Shown: positions 33,297 through 42,743, counted from the first letter of the stretch. The stretch is DNA of 64,000 bases from Nostoc sp. FACHB-110 (GCF_014697425.1 NZ_JACJRU010000019.1:1-64000); one strand, 5' to 3'. Numbers and translations: made by a program. The notes: generated by a model not told the origin, from the sequence alone.

Positions 33297-34199
33297 TTAG
33301 TCTGGCTCATCTACTGCTTGGGAAATTGCTGGCTCTGCTGGTAAAAAATGATCGTTCATCCAGTTAAGCAATGGCACTAATAATAAAAGCATACAAGCAG
33401 AGTACAGATCACCGCCCCAACTGTCATGTAACCATTTAAAAGCAGCTTCATTGCCTGTGCCGTGGAAGTAACTCAGGAAAGTATTCCGAATGATATTGGC
33501 AGTAATGCTAATTGCCACAGCAGTAGCCAAAAACCAAGTACTAATGCGGCGTGAAGCTAAACCACCAGTCCAGTAAAGTAACATCAAACCGACATAAAGG
33601 GTAGTAAAGAGCATTTTCAACCCTGCACAATAAGGTGCTACTTCGACAATTCGTCCGCCTACATAAATATTGATTTCATCAACAACAACTTGCATTCCTA
33701 TCTGGTTGAGGATAAAACCTGCTGTTCCAGCAATAAAACTTTGTAGAGGTAAGGTGTAAGGAACTAGTAAGTAAGGTACGGATGTTGGTGTGGCTAATAG
33801 TACTAATATCAACGGAAATCCTTGCAAGCGTAACCCGGCTATGCCTTTAAACCATAAGCACAACCCCGCGAGAATTATAGGTAAAGAAAGATTTACCCAC
33901 TCGGCAATACCACTGAGATAGAATACTCCCCCAATTACTAGTAAGAAAGCACCTAAAGGATGGGTGCTTTCTGGGAGACGTTGCCATTGTTTGCGGTTCA
34001 GCCAGCTTAAGTAAGCGGCAAAGGGTAGACCGATGATTCCGTGACTAAAATATTCATGTTCGATGCTGATACTTTTGTTTAGCCAACCATCTAGCCAATG
34101 TAGTAACAAAGGAGCATACAACAATCCTAAAACACCTAAAATCGCAATGCTTAGTAATTGCTGTTTGCTTTTGATTTGAATGTGTTGCGGAAGTGCCAT
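33297..34199 (-). CDS. crtA: Cyanoexosortase A
   Basis: A 300-residue polytopic membrane protein from the ATG at 34199 with about eight membrane helices. The exosortase active-site residues are visible: Cys in VEVAPYCAGLKML, Arg in ANIIRNTFLSYFHG and His in FKWLHDSWGG. Exosortases are transpeptidases thought to process PEP-CTERM proteins at the cytoplasmic membrane. The adjacent associated protein identifies subtype A. No PEP-CTERM substrate was found in this window, so the targets must be elsewhere. The symbol crtA here denotes cyanoexosortase A, not a carotenoid gene. Confidence 0.9.
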   Translation of the reverse strand: MALPQHIQIKSKQQLLSIAILGVLGLLYAPLLLHWLDGWLNKSISIEHEYFSHGIIGLPFAAYLSWLNRKQWQRLPESTHPLGAFLLVIGGVFYLSGIAEWVNLSLPIILAGLCLWFKGIAGLRLQGFPLILVLLATPTSVPYLLVPYTLPLQSFIAGTAGFILNQIGMQVVVDEINIYVGGRIVEVAPYCAGLKMLFTTLYVGLMLLYWTGGLASRRISTWFLATAVAISITANIIRNTFLSYFHGTGNEAAFKWLHDSWGGDLYSACMLLLLVPLLNWMNDHFLPAEPAISQAVDEPD

Positions 34200-34282
34200 G
34201 ATGATAAGCAATTAAAAAAATGATTAGCGATCGCTTGTCTTACTAGTGACCACTGCTAACATCAGAAATCATGTCATGAAAA

Positions 34283-35419
34283 TCAAAGATTTGCAGCAAT
34301 TTCGCTCACAACTGCTGTAACTTGGCTACTTGTCAACCCGGGATACATAGGTAAAGATAATATTTGCCCTGCGAGTTTTTCTGCTTGGGGAAAATCGCCC
34401 TGCTGATAGCCTAAGTAAGTGTATGCTGGTTGTAGATGACAAGGAATAGGGTAGTGAATACCTGTTTGAATTCCTGCGGCTAAAAGTTTTTCCTGAATTT
34501 GTTGGCGTTGTAAACGACAAGACTCATCAACTTTCATCACGTATAAATGATAGACGTGTCCGGTGTCGCTGTGATTTTGCATCGGGATGATGCCAGCAGA
34601 TGTGAGCGATGCTAATTCTGTATCATACTGCCGTGCAATAGTTAGGCGATCGCTATTCCACTGCGCTAAATAAGGCAGTTTTGCTAGTAAAATAGCTGCT
34701 TGCAACGTATCCAGGCGGCTATTTGTCCCTGGTTCTTCATGCACATACTTTTGCGATGAACCGTAGTTACGCAAACGTGCCATTTTTTGGGATATTTCTA
34801 AATTTTTTGTCAACAGCATTCCGCCATCGCCAAACGCGCCTAAATTCTTACTAGGATAAAAGCTAAAAGCCGCAGCAATTCCTACAGAACCTGCCTTGTA
34901 ACCTTCACGTTCGGCTAAGTGCGCTTGGGCGGCATCTTCAAAAATAAATAGGTTGTGGCTAGTAGCAAAATCTAATAATTGCTTTGGTGATACCATCTGC
35001 CCATACAAATGTACAGGGATAATGGCTTTCGTCTTGGCAGTTACTACCTTAGCTGCCGCCTCTAAATCAATTAATGCTGTATGAGGATCGCAATCAACAA
35101 GAATTGGTTTAGCACCAACTTTTAACACACCAATCAGTGTGGCAACAAAGGTATTGGCTGGTAAAATAACCTCATCACCAATACCAATATTACAAGCTTG
35201 TAAACCAAGAGCGATCGCATCAGTACCTGATGCCACACCCACACCATAGGCTGTCCCAGATGCCGCAGCAAAAGCCGCCTCGAAATCTGCCACAGCTTTT
35301 CCTAAAATAAAATCGCCTTTACTTAATACACCATTAATCGCTGCTTCTAATTGTTTTTGAATTGGTTGATGTTGTAAATTCAGGTCTACAAAAGGAACTC
35401 TCACAGTAGCTTGATTCAT
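34283..35419 (-). CDS. DegT/DnrJ/EryC1/StrS family sugar aminotransferase
   Basis: A 378-residue PLP enzyme. The PLP lysine is Lys191 in FSFYPSKNLGAFGDGGML; other family motifs are VPFVDLNLQHQPIQ, GVGVASGTDAIALGL, DEVILPANTFVATL, FEDAAQAHLAE and RLDTLQAAILLAKLPYL. It transfers an amino group to a nucleotide-linked keto-sugar used in surface polysaccharide. It is the first gene of the minus-strand polysaccharide/exosortase group. The specific sugar cannot be told from sequence. Confidence 0.92.
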   Translation of the reverse strand: MNQATVRVPFVDLNLQHQPIQKQLEAAINGVLSKGDFILGKAVADFEAAFAAASGTAYGVGVASGTDAIALGLQACNIGIGDEVILPANTFVATLIGVLKVGAKPILVDCDPHTALIDLEAAAKVVTAKTKAIIPVHLYGQMVSPKQLLDFATSHNLFIFEDAAQAHLAEREGYKAGSVGIAAAFSFYPSKNLGAFGDGGMLLTKNLEISQKMARLRNYGSSQKYVHEEPGTNSRLDTLQAAILLAKLPYLAQWNSDRLTIARQYDTELASLTSAGIIPMQNHSDTGHVYHLYVMKVDESCRLQRQQIQEKLLAAGIQTGIHYPIPCHLQPAYTYLGYQQGDFPQAEKLAGQILSLPMYPGLTSSQVTAVVSEIAANL

Positions 35420-35946
35420 TGGGTTCTATCCTCAAAAATTGAACATTAAAGTCACTTTTTACCTCTTTTAAAGATTAACCGATAAAATTTTAAATATAAT
35501 TTAAATTCCTCTCGAATAATTAATTTAAAAAACTAATTAGCCAAGAAAAATATTTATTTAATTTAAAAAAATATCCGTTTTTTTACCTAATATAAATCAC
35601 ATTATTTTTGATCACATAGTAATATTAAGCAAGCAATAATTGAGTGAAAAAAACCTAGATTCGCTCATGAGCTAGACATCAATTGTCAGGATAAAAAGCT
35701 TTTATCCTGACCTTAAAGTTATATTACCCTGGCAATATCTCAAACTAACGTACTTCTGTGTTCAACCCTGAGTTATTTGATTATCTCAGGATGCACCTAG
35801 ATTTACGGTATGGGTATAAAATTTTGTGCAATTATTGTTTGTCGAGGGCAAATTTGGGGAATGCTTAAAAATAGCGAATAATAACCAAGCAGAAACAGCG
35901 GTTATATAAATTACAGTATCGACGAATTATCAAGGTAGCGGTGGCA
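35420..35946. promoter_or_regulatory. Large divergent intergenic region
   Basis: A 527-bp very AT-rich stretch between the aminotransferase (minus) and the sensor kinase (plus). It must serve the promoters of the whole polysaccharide group. A perfect 12-bp inverted repeat lies at 35685-35711. The remainder has no recognisable gene. Confidence 0.5.
35685..35711. promoter_or_regulatory. Perfect 12-bp inverted repeat
   Basis: GTCAGGATAAAA and TTTTATCCTGAC around AGC. It lacks a T-tract on the plus side and is 235 bases before the kinase start, so it may be an operator or a terminator of an unrecognised short transcript. Confidence 0.45.
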
Positions 35947-37497
35947 ATGGTAGAGCCTGAAAACAAATTATTAGCCCTTAAGGATGGTTGGATCTCTCAG
36001 GAAACAAGAGAACAACAACGCCTCAAAATACTGACAGAGCTAGGTTTACGTCAACCAGAAACAATCCCAGTCTTTGAAGAAGCTACTCAAACAGCTGCCC
36101 ATTTTTTGGAAGCACCAATTTCCATTTTGGGATTTGTAGATCAGGAACGTCACTGGTTTAAATCAGCTGTAGGTTTATCTAGGCTGGGATTAATGAATAA
36201 TTTAGCGCAAAGTCGTCAGTTGTTGCGCCAAGAATCTTTCTGCACTCAAGTAGTAGAATCTTGTAGAGAATTAGCTATTAACGATACACATAAATACAGT
36301 AATCCTACGTTGTCTACTAGTAAGTTAGTACAGGATTACGGCATCCGTGCTTACTTAGGCGTACCGCTGATAGATTCTTCAGGGCATTGCTTGGGTACTT
36401 TGGCAGTCATGGATTTAGTACCGCGAGATTTTAAAAATCGAGATATTGAACTTTTACAAATCATCGCTCGTTGGAGCATGAGTGAATTTGAGCGCAACCG
36501 ACTCTTACAAATTAAGCCAGAAAAAAGCAATCATAAAAATGCTGCTTTGTTATTCAGTGATGAATCCACAAGCGACAGCAAAATTAACCCAACAAACGTA
36601 GACAAAGAATCCTTATCTACTAAGCAATTAAAGCTAGAACTTTTGGAACAACTGACTCACGAATTACGCACACCCTTGACCTCAGTACTAGGAATGGCTA
36701 GTGTCTTGGGGCGAGAAATTTACGGGCCTTTAACAACAAAGCAAAGAGAATATCTTGAGATTATTCAACACAGCGGCCGTTATTTATTATCGTTAGTTAA
36801 CGAAATTACCGAACTAGGCACAGTAAATGATCACTCCAACGTCCTCAACCTAGCACCTGTAGACATTGAAATGCTTTGTCAGCAAGCTATTAATAGCCTA
36901 GAAGAGCCAGCAAACCGCCGAGAGCAAGATATTCGCCTTTCTATCGAACCAGGGCGTGGTCGCATTTGGCCTTTAGACAAGGATAAAGTACGGCAAATAC
37001 TTTACCACATGGTTTTTAGTGTGATTCAACTGTCTGCCACAGGTAGTATTGTTCGGATTCATGTTTCTTACAAAGAAAGTACCTTGAACATTACTGTTTG
37101 GGTCTCACATCCTTGGTTGGGAGATGGAATTACTGAAGTTGATCCTTATTTTCGACTTCATCCATTGTCACTTTTGGAACTCAGCAATGAAACAGGGTTT
37201 TACAATCCTTACCAAGACAATCTAGACGAGTCAAACAGTTACCCAGTAGCAGTAGAAAAATCATCAAACCTGAGTGATTCTTACTCAGATTTATTAACTG
37301 TCAGTTCGGAAATGGATTTAGCTAAGGGTAATGGTAACTTGTCTCGTGAAAGCCTAGGTTTATTGTTGAGTTATCAACTAGCAGAATTGCATGGTGGACA
37401 AATTTCTATCCAAGGTTCACCAGAATCAGGACATAGGTATGTACTGTCTCTACCTATACAAATAGCGACTAACTCGGAAGCCACTGAAATCGAATAA
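35947..37497 (+). CDS. GAF domain sensor histidine kinase with degenerate ATPase region
   Basis: A 516-residue protein from the ATG at 35947 (GTG two codons earlier is possible). A GAF domain spans about 40-175 (LEAPISILGFVDQERHWFKS, YLGVPLIDSSGHCLGTLAVM). The H-box is LLEQLTHELRTPLTSVLG with His238. The N-box region DKVRQILYHMVFSVIQL lacks the usual Asn, and the following D-box is replaced by VWVSHPWLGDGI and about 90 Ser/Asn-rich residues before the last strands LLLSYQLAELHGGQISIQ. ATP binding may be weak. Such kinases in cyanobacteria often act with partner kinases. No membrane segment. Confidence 0.82.
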   Translation: MVEPENKLLALKDGWISQETREQQRLKILTELGLRQPETIPVFEEATQTAAHFLEAPISILGFVDQERHWFKSAVGLSRLGLMNNLAQSRQLLRQESFCTQVVESCRELAINDTHKYSNPTLSTSKLVQDYGIRAYLGVPLIDSSGHCLGTLAVMDLVPRDFKNRDIELLQIIARWSMSEFERNRLLQIKPEKSNHKNAALLFSDESTSDSKINPTNVDKESLSTKQLKLELLEQLTHELRTPLTSVLGMASVLGREIYGPLTTKQREYLEIIQHSGRYLLSLVNEITELGTVNDHSNVLNLAPVDIEMLCQQAINSLEEPANRREQDIRLSIEPGRGRIWPLDKDKVRQILYHMVFSVIQLSATGSIVRIHVSYKESTLNITVWVSHPWLGDGITEVDPYFRLHPLSLLELSNETGFYNPYQDNLDESNSYPVAVEKSSNLSDSYSDLLTVSSEMDLAKGNGNLSRESLGLLLSYQLAELHGGQISIQGSPESGHRYVLSLPIQIATNSEATEIE

Positions 37498-37839
37498 CAC
37501 GCTAGTTTTGATGACTAATATAGGACTCATCTTTGGATTTAGGCAAAAAATCATTACACCCAGATCAATCTTCTTGCCTATTCCCTCAACCCTACTCCCT
37601 AACTACACAACTAGATTCAGAAATCAAACCGGATTCCTATACGAACAAACATAATAAAAAAATAAAACGTCCAAAACATCCAAAATTGTCAATATTATTT
37701 TTCTGCTGTAATCATAATTTGGCAAAACAGTAGTGGTATGAATTTGCAATCTTAGTTGTTAGCTGTTTATAATCACCCGCATTATGATCGAGTGCAAGTT
37801 CTACTTGTGCGGATCTGCTAATTGATTGCAGTGTGTTTT
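37498..37839. other. Intergenic region before ictB
   Basis: A 342-bp gap. It includes CCTATTCCCTCAACCCTACTCC, a degenerate repeat of the kind common here, and AT-rich sequence that may hold the ictB promoter. A frame at 37533-37733 is open but Lys/Asn/Cys-rich and unlike a protein. Confidence 0.45.
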
Positions 37840-39267
37840 ATGAATTTAGTCTGGCAACGATTTACTTTATCTGATTTACCACTCAAAGAATATTTGGCAA
37901 CTAGCTATCTACGCCGTTTTTCGGTTGGATTACTCAACTCATGGCGACAAAGCAGCATTTTGCTACAGTGGGGAGATGTAATAGCAGCCGCTTTAATCAG
38001 CTTAGTTTATGCGCTTGCTCCTTTTGTATCAAGCACATTAATTGGCGTGCTGTTGATAGCCTGTGTAGGTTTTTGGCTGTTGTTGACTTTATCTGATGAA
38101 CCAGTCCCAGCCAATACTCCATTTTTCACGCCTATTCACTTATTGATATTGCTCTACTGGGGTGTGGCTGTTGTCGCTACAGGATTATCACCAGTAAAAA
38201 AGGCGGCTGTCAACGATTTGGTGACATTAACACTTTATTTGTTGTTGTTTGCCCTTTGTGCCAGAGTACTCAAGTCACCACGTATCCGTTCATGGATTAT
38301 TAGCCTTTATTTGTTGGTATCGCTGATTGTGAGTGTTTATGGATTACGGCAATGGTTTTTTGGTGCTGCACAATTAGCAACTTGGGTAGATCCAGAATCA
38401 CCGTTGTCTAAGACTACTAGAGTTTATAGTTATTTGGGTAATCCTAACTTATTAGCTGGATACCTGATGCCAGCGGTAATTTTAAGTTTAGTAGCAATTT
38501 TTGTTTGGCAGAGTTGGGTGAAAAAAGCTTTGGCATTAACTATGTTAATAGTTAATGGTGCTTGCTTAATTTTGACTTTTAGTCGTGGTGGTTGGATAGG
38601 ACTATTAGTCGCTATTTTCACCACAATTACGTTGTTAGTGTATTGGTGGGGTGTGCAGATGCCCCCTTTTTGGCGTACTTGGTCGCTACCCATCATGTTA
38701 GGTGGTTTGTTGGGATTGTTGATTTTAGCAATACTCTTTGTAGAGCCAGTGCGTCTGCGGGTTATGAGTATTTTTGCCGATCGCCAAGATAGCAGTAATA
38801 ATTTTCGCCGTAATGTTTGGGATGCGGTGTTTGAGATGATTCGCGATCGCCCTATTATCGGTATTGGCCCTGGCCATAATTCTTTTAATAAAATCTACCC
38901 CCTATATCAACGTCCTCGTTATAGTGCTTTGAGTGCTTACTCAATTCTGCTGGAGGTAGCTGTAGAAACTGGTTTTATTGGTTTAGCTTGTTTTCTGTGG
39001 CTGATTATCGTGACGTTTAATACAGCATTTTTACAACTACGGAGATTACGTCAATCTCGAAATATCCAAGGATTTTGGTTAATTGGGGCTTTTGCTAGTT
39101 TATTGGGGATGTTAGCCCACGGTACAGTAGATACCATCTGGTTCCGTCCAGAGGTGAATACTCTGTGGTGGCTGATGGTTGCCTTAATTGCTAGTTACTG
39201 GACTCCTTTAAACCAAGTCAACACTCAAGCAATTAATTCAACTAACCAAGAGTCTGCTGCTAGTTAA
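37840..39267 (+). CDS. ictB: IctB family O-antigen ligase-like membrane protein
   Basis: A 475-residue protein from the ATG at 37840 with about ten membrane helices. It carries the Wzy/O-antigen ligase domain: SKTTRVYSYLGNPNLLAGYLMPA, LILTFSRGGWIGLLVA, FRRNVWDAVFEMIRDRPIIGIGPGHNSFNKIYP. These are IctB motifs; IctB was first described as inorganic carbon transport-related, but its domain is that of polysaccharide ligases. Its place next to an exopolysaccharide region is consistent with the second view. The MNLVWQRFTLSDLPLKEYLA start is typical for the family. Confidence 0.88.
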   Translation: MNLVWQRFTLSDLPLKEYLATSYLRRFSVGLLNSWRQSSILLQWGDVIAAALISLVYALAPFVSSTLIGVLLIACVGFWLLLTLSDEPVPANTPFFTPIHLLILLYWGVAVVATGLSPVKKAAVNDLVTLTLYLLLFALCARVLKSPRIRSWIISLYLLVSLIVSVYGLRQWFFGAAQLATWVDPESPLSKTTRVYSYLGNPNLLAGYLMPAVILSLVAIFVWQSWVKKALALTMLIVNGACLILTFSRGGWIGLLVAIFTTITLLVYWWGVQMPPFWRTWSLPIMLGGLLGLLILAILFVEPVRLRVMSIFADRQDSSNNFRRNVWDAVFEMIRDRPIIGIGPGHNSFNKIYPLYQRPRYSALSAYSILLEVAVETGFIGLACFLWLIIVTFNTAFLQLRRLRQSRNIQGFWLIGAFASLLGMLAHGTVDTIWFRPEVNTLWWLMVALIASYWTPLNQVNTQAINSTNQESAAS

Positions 39268-39272
39268 TCGTG

Positions 39273-39308
39273 TTGAGAAGGTTACGTTGAACGACGTAAC
39301 CTTCTCAA
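39273..39308. terminator. Bidirectional terminator between ictB and WGxxGxxG gene
   Basis: A perfect 15-bp stem (TTGAGAAGGTTACGT and ACGTAACCTTCTCAA) with a TGAACG loop, starting six bases after the ictB stop. AAAATT follows on the plus side; it can also end the convergent gene. Confidence 0.8.
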
Positions 39309-39346
39309 AAATTGAGAACACAAAACATGGGTTTGTCTAGGTTGCA

Positions 39347-39628
39347 CTACTCTCTATAGGTACTACTACCTGTGGTGCTGGGGTCACGATAACGAGTTGT
39401 TTCGTCGTTGCGTTTTTTACCAGCTAAACCAGCCAAACCAATTAAACCAAGTAATCCTAACCAACCCCAATCAAAATCATTGCGATTGTCAGTTGTATTT
39501 GTTTGGGGATTGTCAGTCGTGCTAGGAGTCGAATTAACCTGTGCTTGTACAGGCACAGTTAAAGGCAAAATTGCCATACCCACAGTCAGTAACCCCATGC
39601 CCAGTGCTTGAGTGATATTGCTTTTCAT
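39347..39628 (-). CDS. WGxxGxxG family exported protein
   Basis: A 93-residue protein from the ATG at 39628; upstream in-frame codons are discarded because the signal peptide begins at MKSNITQALGMGLLTVGMAI. The signal peptide ends near VQAQ. After a Thr/Asn-rich linker the C-terminus has DWGWLGLLGLIGLAGLAGKKR, the tryptophan-glycine motif plus hydrophobic segment and basic residues that define WGxxGxxG-CTERM proteins, followed by a 20-residue tail. The motif was proposed as a cell-surface sorting signal of a system different from PEP-CTERM. Function otherwise unknown. Confidence 0.82.
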   Translation of the reverse strand: MKSNITQALGMGLLTVGMAILPLTVPVQAQVNSTPSTTDNPQTNTTDNRNDFDWGWLGLLGLIGLAGLAGKKRNDETTRYRDPSTTGSSTYRE

Positions 39629-39912
39629 GGTAAAGTTTCCTTTTTGCTGCCAAAAGTTACTCACCACTGTATCGAGTCCTAACAAAGCCAAAATCAATCT
39701 TGAGCTATAAACTATGCTGTTTCTTTCTTCACGCTGAGGGTATACAATCTAGTACCACAAGGCAAAAGTAAAAAGAAAAAATAGTGATACCACAAGCCTT
39801 TTAGCAAGTTCAGATGGTCTGTTTATTTACGCCAACCTGTACTAGGGAGTGGAAAATATTGCGTAGGCAGTAGGATAGCCGAGGAAAGTCACAAATAACT
39901 CATAACGATTAA

Positions 39913-40380
39913 CTAATAATTTTTCATGGCTCGTTGAATATTCCGTTGATCCTCCCGGCGTTTGATATCTTCGCGCTTATCGTGGATTTTTTTACCTTTC
40001 CCCAGGGCAATGCTCACTTTTACCCAACCTCGCTTGAGGTACATCTTTAAGGGAACCAAAGTCAAACCCTGCTGTTCTACTTTGCCAATTAATTTGCGAA
40101 TTTCTTGACGATGCAGTAATAACTTGCGCGTCCGACGCGGTTCATGGTTAAAATATTGCCCACTTGCGTTATATGGAGAAATATGCACGTTAATTAACCA
40201 TATTTCGCCATCGCGGATCAAAGCATAACCATCTTGTAGATTCACTTTACCCGCACGGATTGATTTAACTTCTGTTCCCGTCAACTGAACACCAGCTTCA
40301 TAGGTTTCTAAGATTTCATACAAATAGCGGGCTTGACGGTTGTCACTAATAACTTTGTAACTTTCGCTCTTGTCACTCAT
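39913..40380 (-). CDS. smpB: SsrA-binding protein SmpB
   Basis: A 155-residue protein with SmpB hallmarks: DNRQARYLYEILETYEAGVQLTGTEVKSIR, DGYALIRDGEIWLINVHISPY, RTRKLLLHRQEI, TLVPLKMYLKRGWVKVSIALGKGKK and a basic tail DKREDIKRREDQRNIQRAMK. It brings tmRNA to stalled ribosomes for trans-translation. No ssrA (tmRNA) gene was recognised in the window. Length normal. Confidence 0.97.
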   Translation of the reverse strand: MSDKSESYKVISDNRQARYLYEILETYEAGVQLTGTEVKSIRAGKVNLQDGYALIRDGEIWLINVHISPYNASGQYFNHEPRRTRKLLLHRQEIRKLIGKVEQQGLTLVPLKMYLKRGWVKVSIALGKGKKIHDKREDIKRREDQRNIQRAMKNY

Positions 40381-40861
40381 TGATATTTTGATAACTTTTA
40401 AATGTGTTGCAAAAATTGCTTAGACTAGCTTGTAAATAGATAGAGGCGTATTTAACCACTATAAATTAATTATTAGCTGAATATCAGTGTTATCCTATTA
40501 ATCTATCGTTTTCTGAGCATCAATTAAAATGTTTTGTGCAGTACAAGCTGCTGCATTATTATGGATAAAGTCAATATTAATATTTACATTATGGTGAGTG
40601 ATTACTATGCACTAATGGTGCGTTGTTAAGAATTACGAAAGTATTTATGCCTAATCAGCACTATTTATAAAACTTGCGTTAAACTGCTTAAGCCACTGCT
40701 GATAATTTAAGATTTTCTTTATAAATTAACTATCGGGCAGTCATTAGCTGGTAATCCTGTCATAGTATGAAACATAAGAACACTATTTATTGCCTGTGTT
40801 CACTGAAAAAGCTCGTGGAAGCAAATTTCTAAGTAACAACAATGGTAGGGGTGTACTTTCC
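40381..40861. promoter_or_regulatory. Divergent intergenic region smpB / response regulator
   Basis: A 481-bp AT-rich stretch with no gene recognised. Starts upstream of 40862 in the same frame (from a GTG at about 40790) would add 24 residues that do not resemble the receiver family, so the sequence is treated as leader. Confidence 0.45.
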
Positions 40862-41545
40862 ATGCCCTTGACGATCCTTGTAGTGGATGACGACCTGGGC
40901 ACTCGTCTGTCTATTAGCGACTATCTTGAACTGTCTGGCTATTCTGTGATTACGGCTAATGACGGTCAAGAAGCTTTAGCAATGGTAGAAGAGTACCATC
41001 CCGATTTAATCGTCACTGATATTGTGATGCCACGGATGAATGGCTATGAACTGGTACGTCGGGTGCGCCAACAACCAGGATTCCGTTTATTGCCTGTAAT
41101 TTTATTGACAGCACGGACAAAAACCCAAGAGAGAATTTTGGGTTATCAGTCGGGGTGTGATTTATATTTACCAAAGCCGTTTGAGTTAGAGGAGTTAGCG
41201 GCGGCTATTCGCAATTTGTTGGAGCGATCGCAAATTATTCAATCTGAGTATCGCGTTTCCCAGAAAGAAAATCTCGGTAATTCCACCCCAGCAACCGCAG
41301 TAGAAGCGCAAAACTCTATATTTACCCAGCTTGAAAAACCTGAATTTTTCTCATCCCTAACGACTAGAGAACAAGAAGTTCTCGAATTATTGACTCATGG
41401 TCTATCAAATGTTGAAATGGGTCAACAATTACACCTGAGTCCGAGAACTGTGGAAAAGTACGTTAGCAGTTTATTAAGAAAAACCGCCACCAGCAACCGG
41501 GCTGAACTGGTACGGTTTGCAATTAAACATGGTTTGGTAGAATAG
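40862..41545 (+). CDS. NarL/LuxR-type (Ycf29-like) response regulator
   Basis: A 227-residue protein from the ATG at 40862, giving MPLTILVVDDDLGTRLSI, the usual receiver start. Receiver residues: DDD acidic cluster (10-11 region), phospho-Asp53 in LIVTDIVMPRMNGYE, Thr in LLTARTK and Lys in LPKPFELEE. A linker (about 125-160) leads to a LuxR-type HTH: LTTREQEVLELLTHGLSNVE, LSPRTVEKYVSSLLRK. It resembles Ycf29, a NarL-type regulator conserved in cyanobacteria and red algal plastids. The degenerate histidine kinase 3.4 kb upstream is a possible partner, but this is only proximity. Confidence 0.85.
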   Translation: MPLTILVVDDDLGTRLSISDYLELSGYSVITANDGQEALAMVEEYHPDLIVTDIVMPRMNGYELVRRVRQQPGFRLLPVILLTARTKTQERILGYQSGCDLYLPKPFELEELAAAIRNLLERSQIIQSEYRVSQKENLGNSTPATAVEAQNSIFTQLEKPEFFSSLTTREQEVLELLTHGLSNVEMGQQLHLSPRTVEKYVSSLLRKTATSNRAELVRFAIKHGLVE

Positions 41546-41562
41546 CTGCTGGCGTTATGCCA

Positions 41563-42048
41563 TCAAGCTTCTAATTGTTGCTTGCTAATTTCTTGAAGCA
41601 GACCTTCACAAGCATCAACCAGTAAATCGATGACTCGATTGAATCCTTCTATTCCCCCGTAGTAGGGATCTGGAACTTCTTTGAGGTTGTGTCGAGTGCA
41701 GAATTCACACATTAAATGCACTTTATTGTGATATTGGCCAGTTGGGTCAAGGGCAAGAATATTATCGTAATTGTCTCGATCCATTGCCAAAATTAGATCA
41801 AACTCCTGAAAATCAGACTTGACAAATTGTCTGGCTCGACCACGAAGTTGAATTCCTAATTGAGCCGCCGCCGCCGCACTCATCCGACGGTCAGGCGGAC
41901 TACCAATGTGATAGCTAGATGTACCAGCAGAATCACAGACAATGCTGTTACTTAATCCAGCCTGCTCTATGAGATGATTCATGATGTTTTCTGCCGATGG
42001 CGAACGACAGATGTTTCCCAGACAGACAAACAACAGCTTATAGGGCAT
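41563..42048 (-). CDS. Low molecular weight protein-tyrosine phosphatase
   Basis: A 161-residue enzyme with the P-loop CLGNICRS (Cys9, Arg15) right after the first strand KLLFVC, and the general-acid loop DPYYGG near residue 126. SAGTSSYHIGSPPDRR and FDLILAMDRDN are family motifs. Such phosphatases in bacteria often counter BY-kinases of polysaccharide export; the Wzc-like protein encoded at 28370-30526 could be a substrate, although its tyrosine cluster is missing. It converges with the response regulator, 17 bases apart. Confidence 0.93.
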   Translation of the reverse strand: MPYKLLFVCLGNICRSPSAENIMNHLIEQAGLSNSIVCDSAGTSSYHIGSPPDRRMSAAAAAQLGIQLRGRARQFVKSDFQEFDLILAMDRDNYDNILALDPTGQYHNKVHLMCEFCTRHNLKEVPDPYYGGIEGFNRVIDLLVDACEGLLQEISKQQLEA

Positions 42049-42110
42049 AGATATTGCGCTGAATAAATGTCAAAAGTCCATAGTCCACAGTCTATAGTCT
42101 CAAAATTTTT

Positions 42111-42200
42111 GACCATTGACTATTGACTATTGACTATTGAACGCCAGTTAATGACAGTTGCGCAGTGTCGGAAACCCCGCCCACGGCACTGTCTCCCTTT
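42111..42200. repeat. TTGACTA heptamer array plus dispersed repeat segment
   Basis: GACCATTGACTATTGACTAT and onward (42111-42140) is followed by ACGCCAGTTAATGACAGTTG and a GC-rich hairpin-forming part up to the end of ebfC. A similar arrangement (TTTTGAACGCTAGTT plus GC-rich hairpins) occurs at about 52417-52515. Confidence 0.65.
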
Positions 42201-42202
42201 AA

Positions 42203-42550
42203 CTAAAATCCAGGCAATTCCAGTCCACTGGTCAATTCTTCCATCCGTTCGCGCATTGTGGCTGTGGATTTGTTGTAAGCGTCTTTCATAGCCACTGTTA
42301 CAAGGTCGGAAAGTAATTCTGATCCTTGTGCTAAAGCATCAGGAGAAATTTCTACTCTCTTTGGTTCTTGATTTCCACTGACAATCACCTTGACTAGGCC
42401 ACCGCCAGCTTCTCCTTGAATTTCCATTTGCTCCAATTCTTCTTGGAGCCGCTTTGCGCCTTCTTGAACTTGCTGCGCTTTTTTAAAGGCTTCGGCCAGT
42501 TCTTTCATTTTGCCTAAGCCAAAGCCAAATCCTTGTCCTTTACCTGTCAT
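42203..42550 (-). CDS. ebfC: YbaB/EbfC nucleoid-associated protein
   Basis: A 115-residue protein of the YbaB/EbfC family: KMKELAEAFKKAQQVQEGAKRLQEELEQMEIQGEAGGGLVKV, VSGNQEPKRVEISPDAL, LSDLVTVAMKDAYNKS and the C-terminal helix. These dimeric DNA-binding proteins organise the nucleoid. The Gly/Phe-rich start TGKGQGFGFGLGKM is common in cyanobacterial members. It follows murB on the minus strand with about 190 bases between. Confidence 0.95.
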   Translation of the reverse strand: MTGKGQGFGFGLGKMKELAEAFKKAQQVQEGAKRLQEELEQMEIQGEAGGGLVKVIVSGNQEPKRVEISPDALAQGSELLSDLVTVAMKDAYNKSTATMRERMEELTSGLELPGF

Positions 42551-42743
42551 AGTTGATTGTCCGCGTGTGCTTTGAATAACAAATCAAATTCAATTATAGA
42601 TGCGGGCGGTAATTTGCCACTTTTGTTACTAATAATTAATGGTGGGGAGTAGGGAGTAGGGAATAGAAATATTTGTGATTGAATCTGGCTGGCTATGAAT
42701 AAAATTCCTCCCTAGCCCCTAGTCTCTAACCTCTAGCCTCTCC

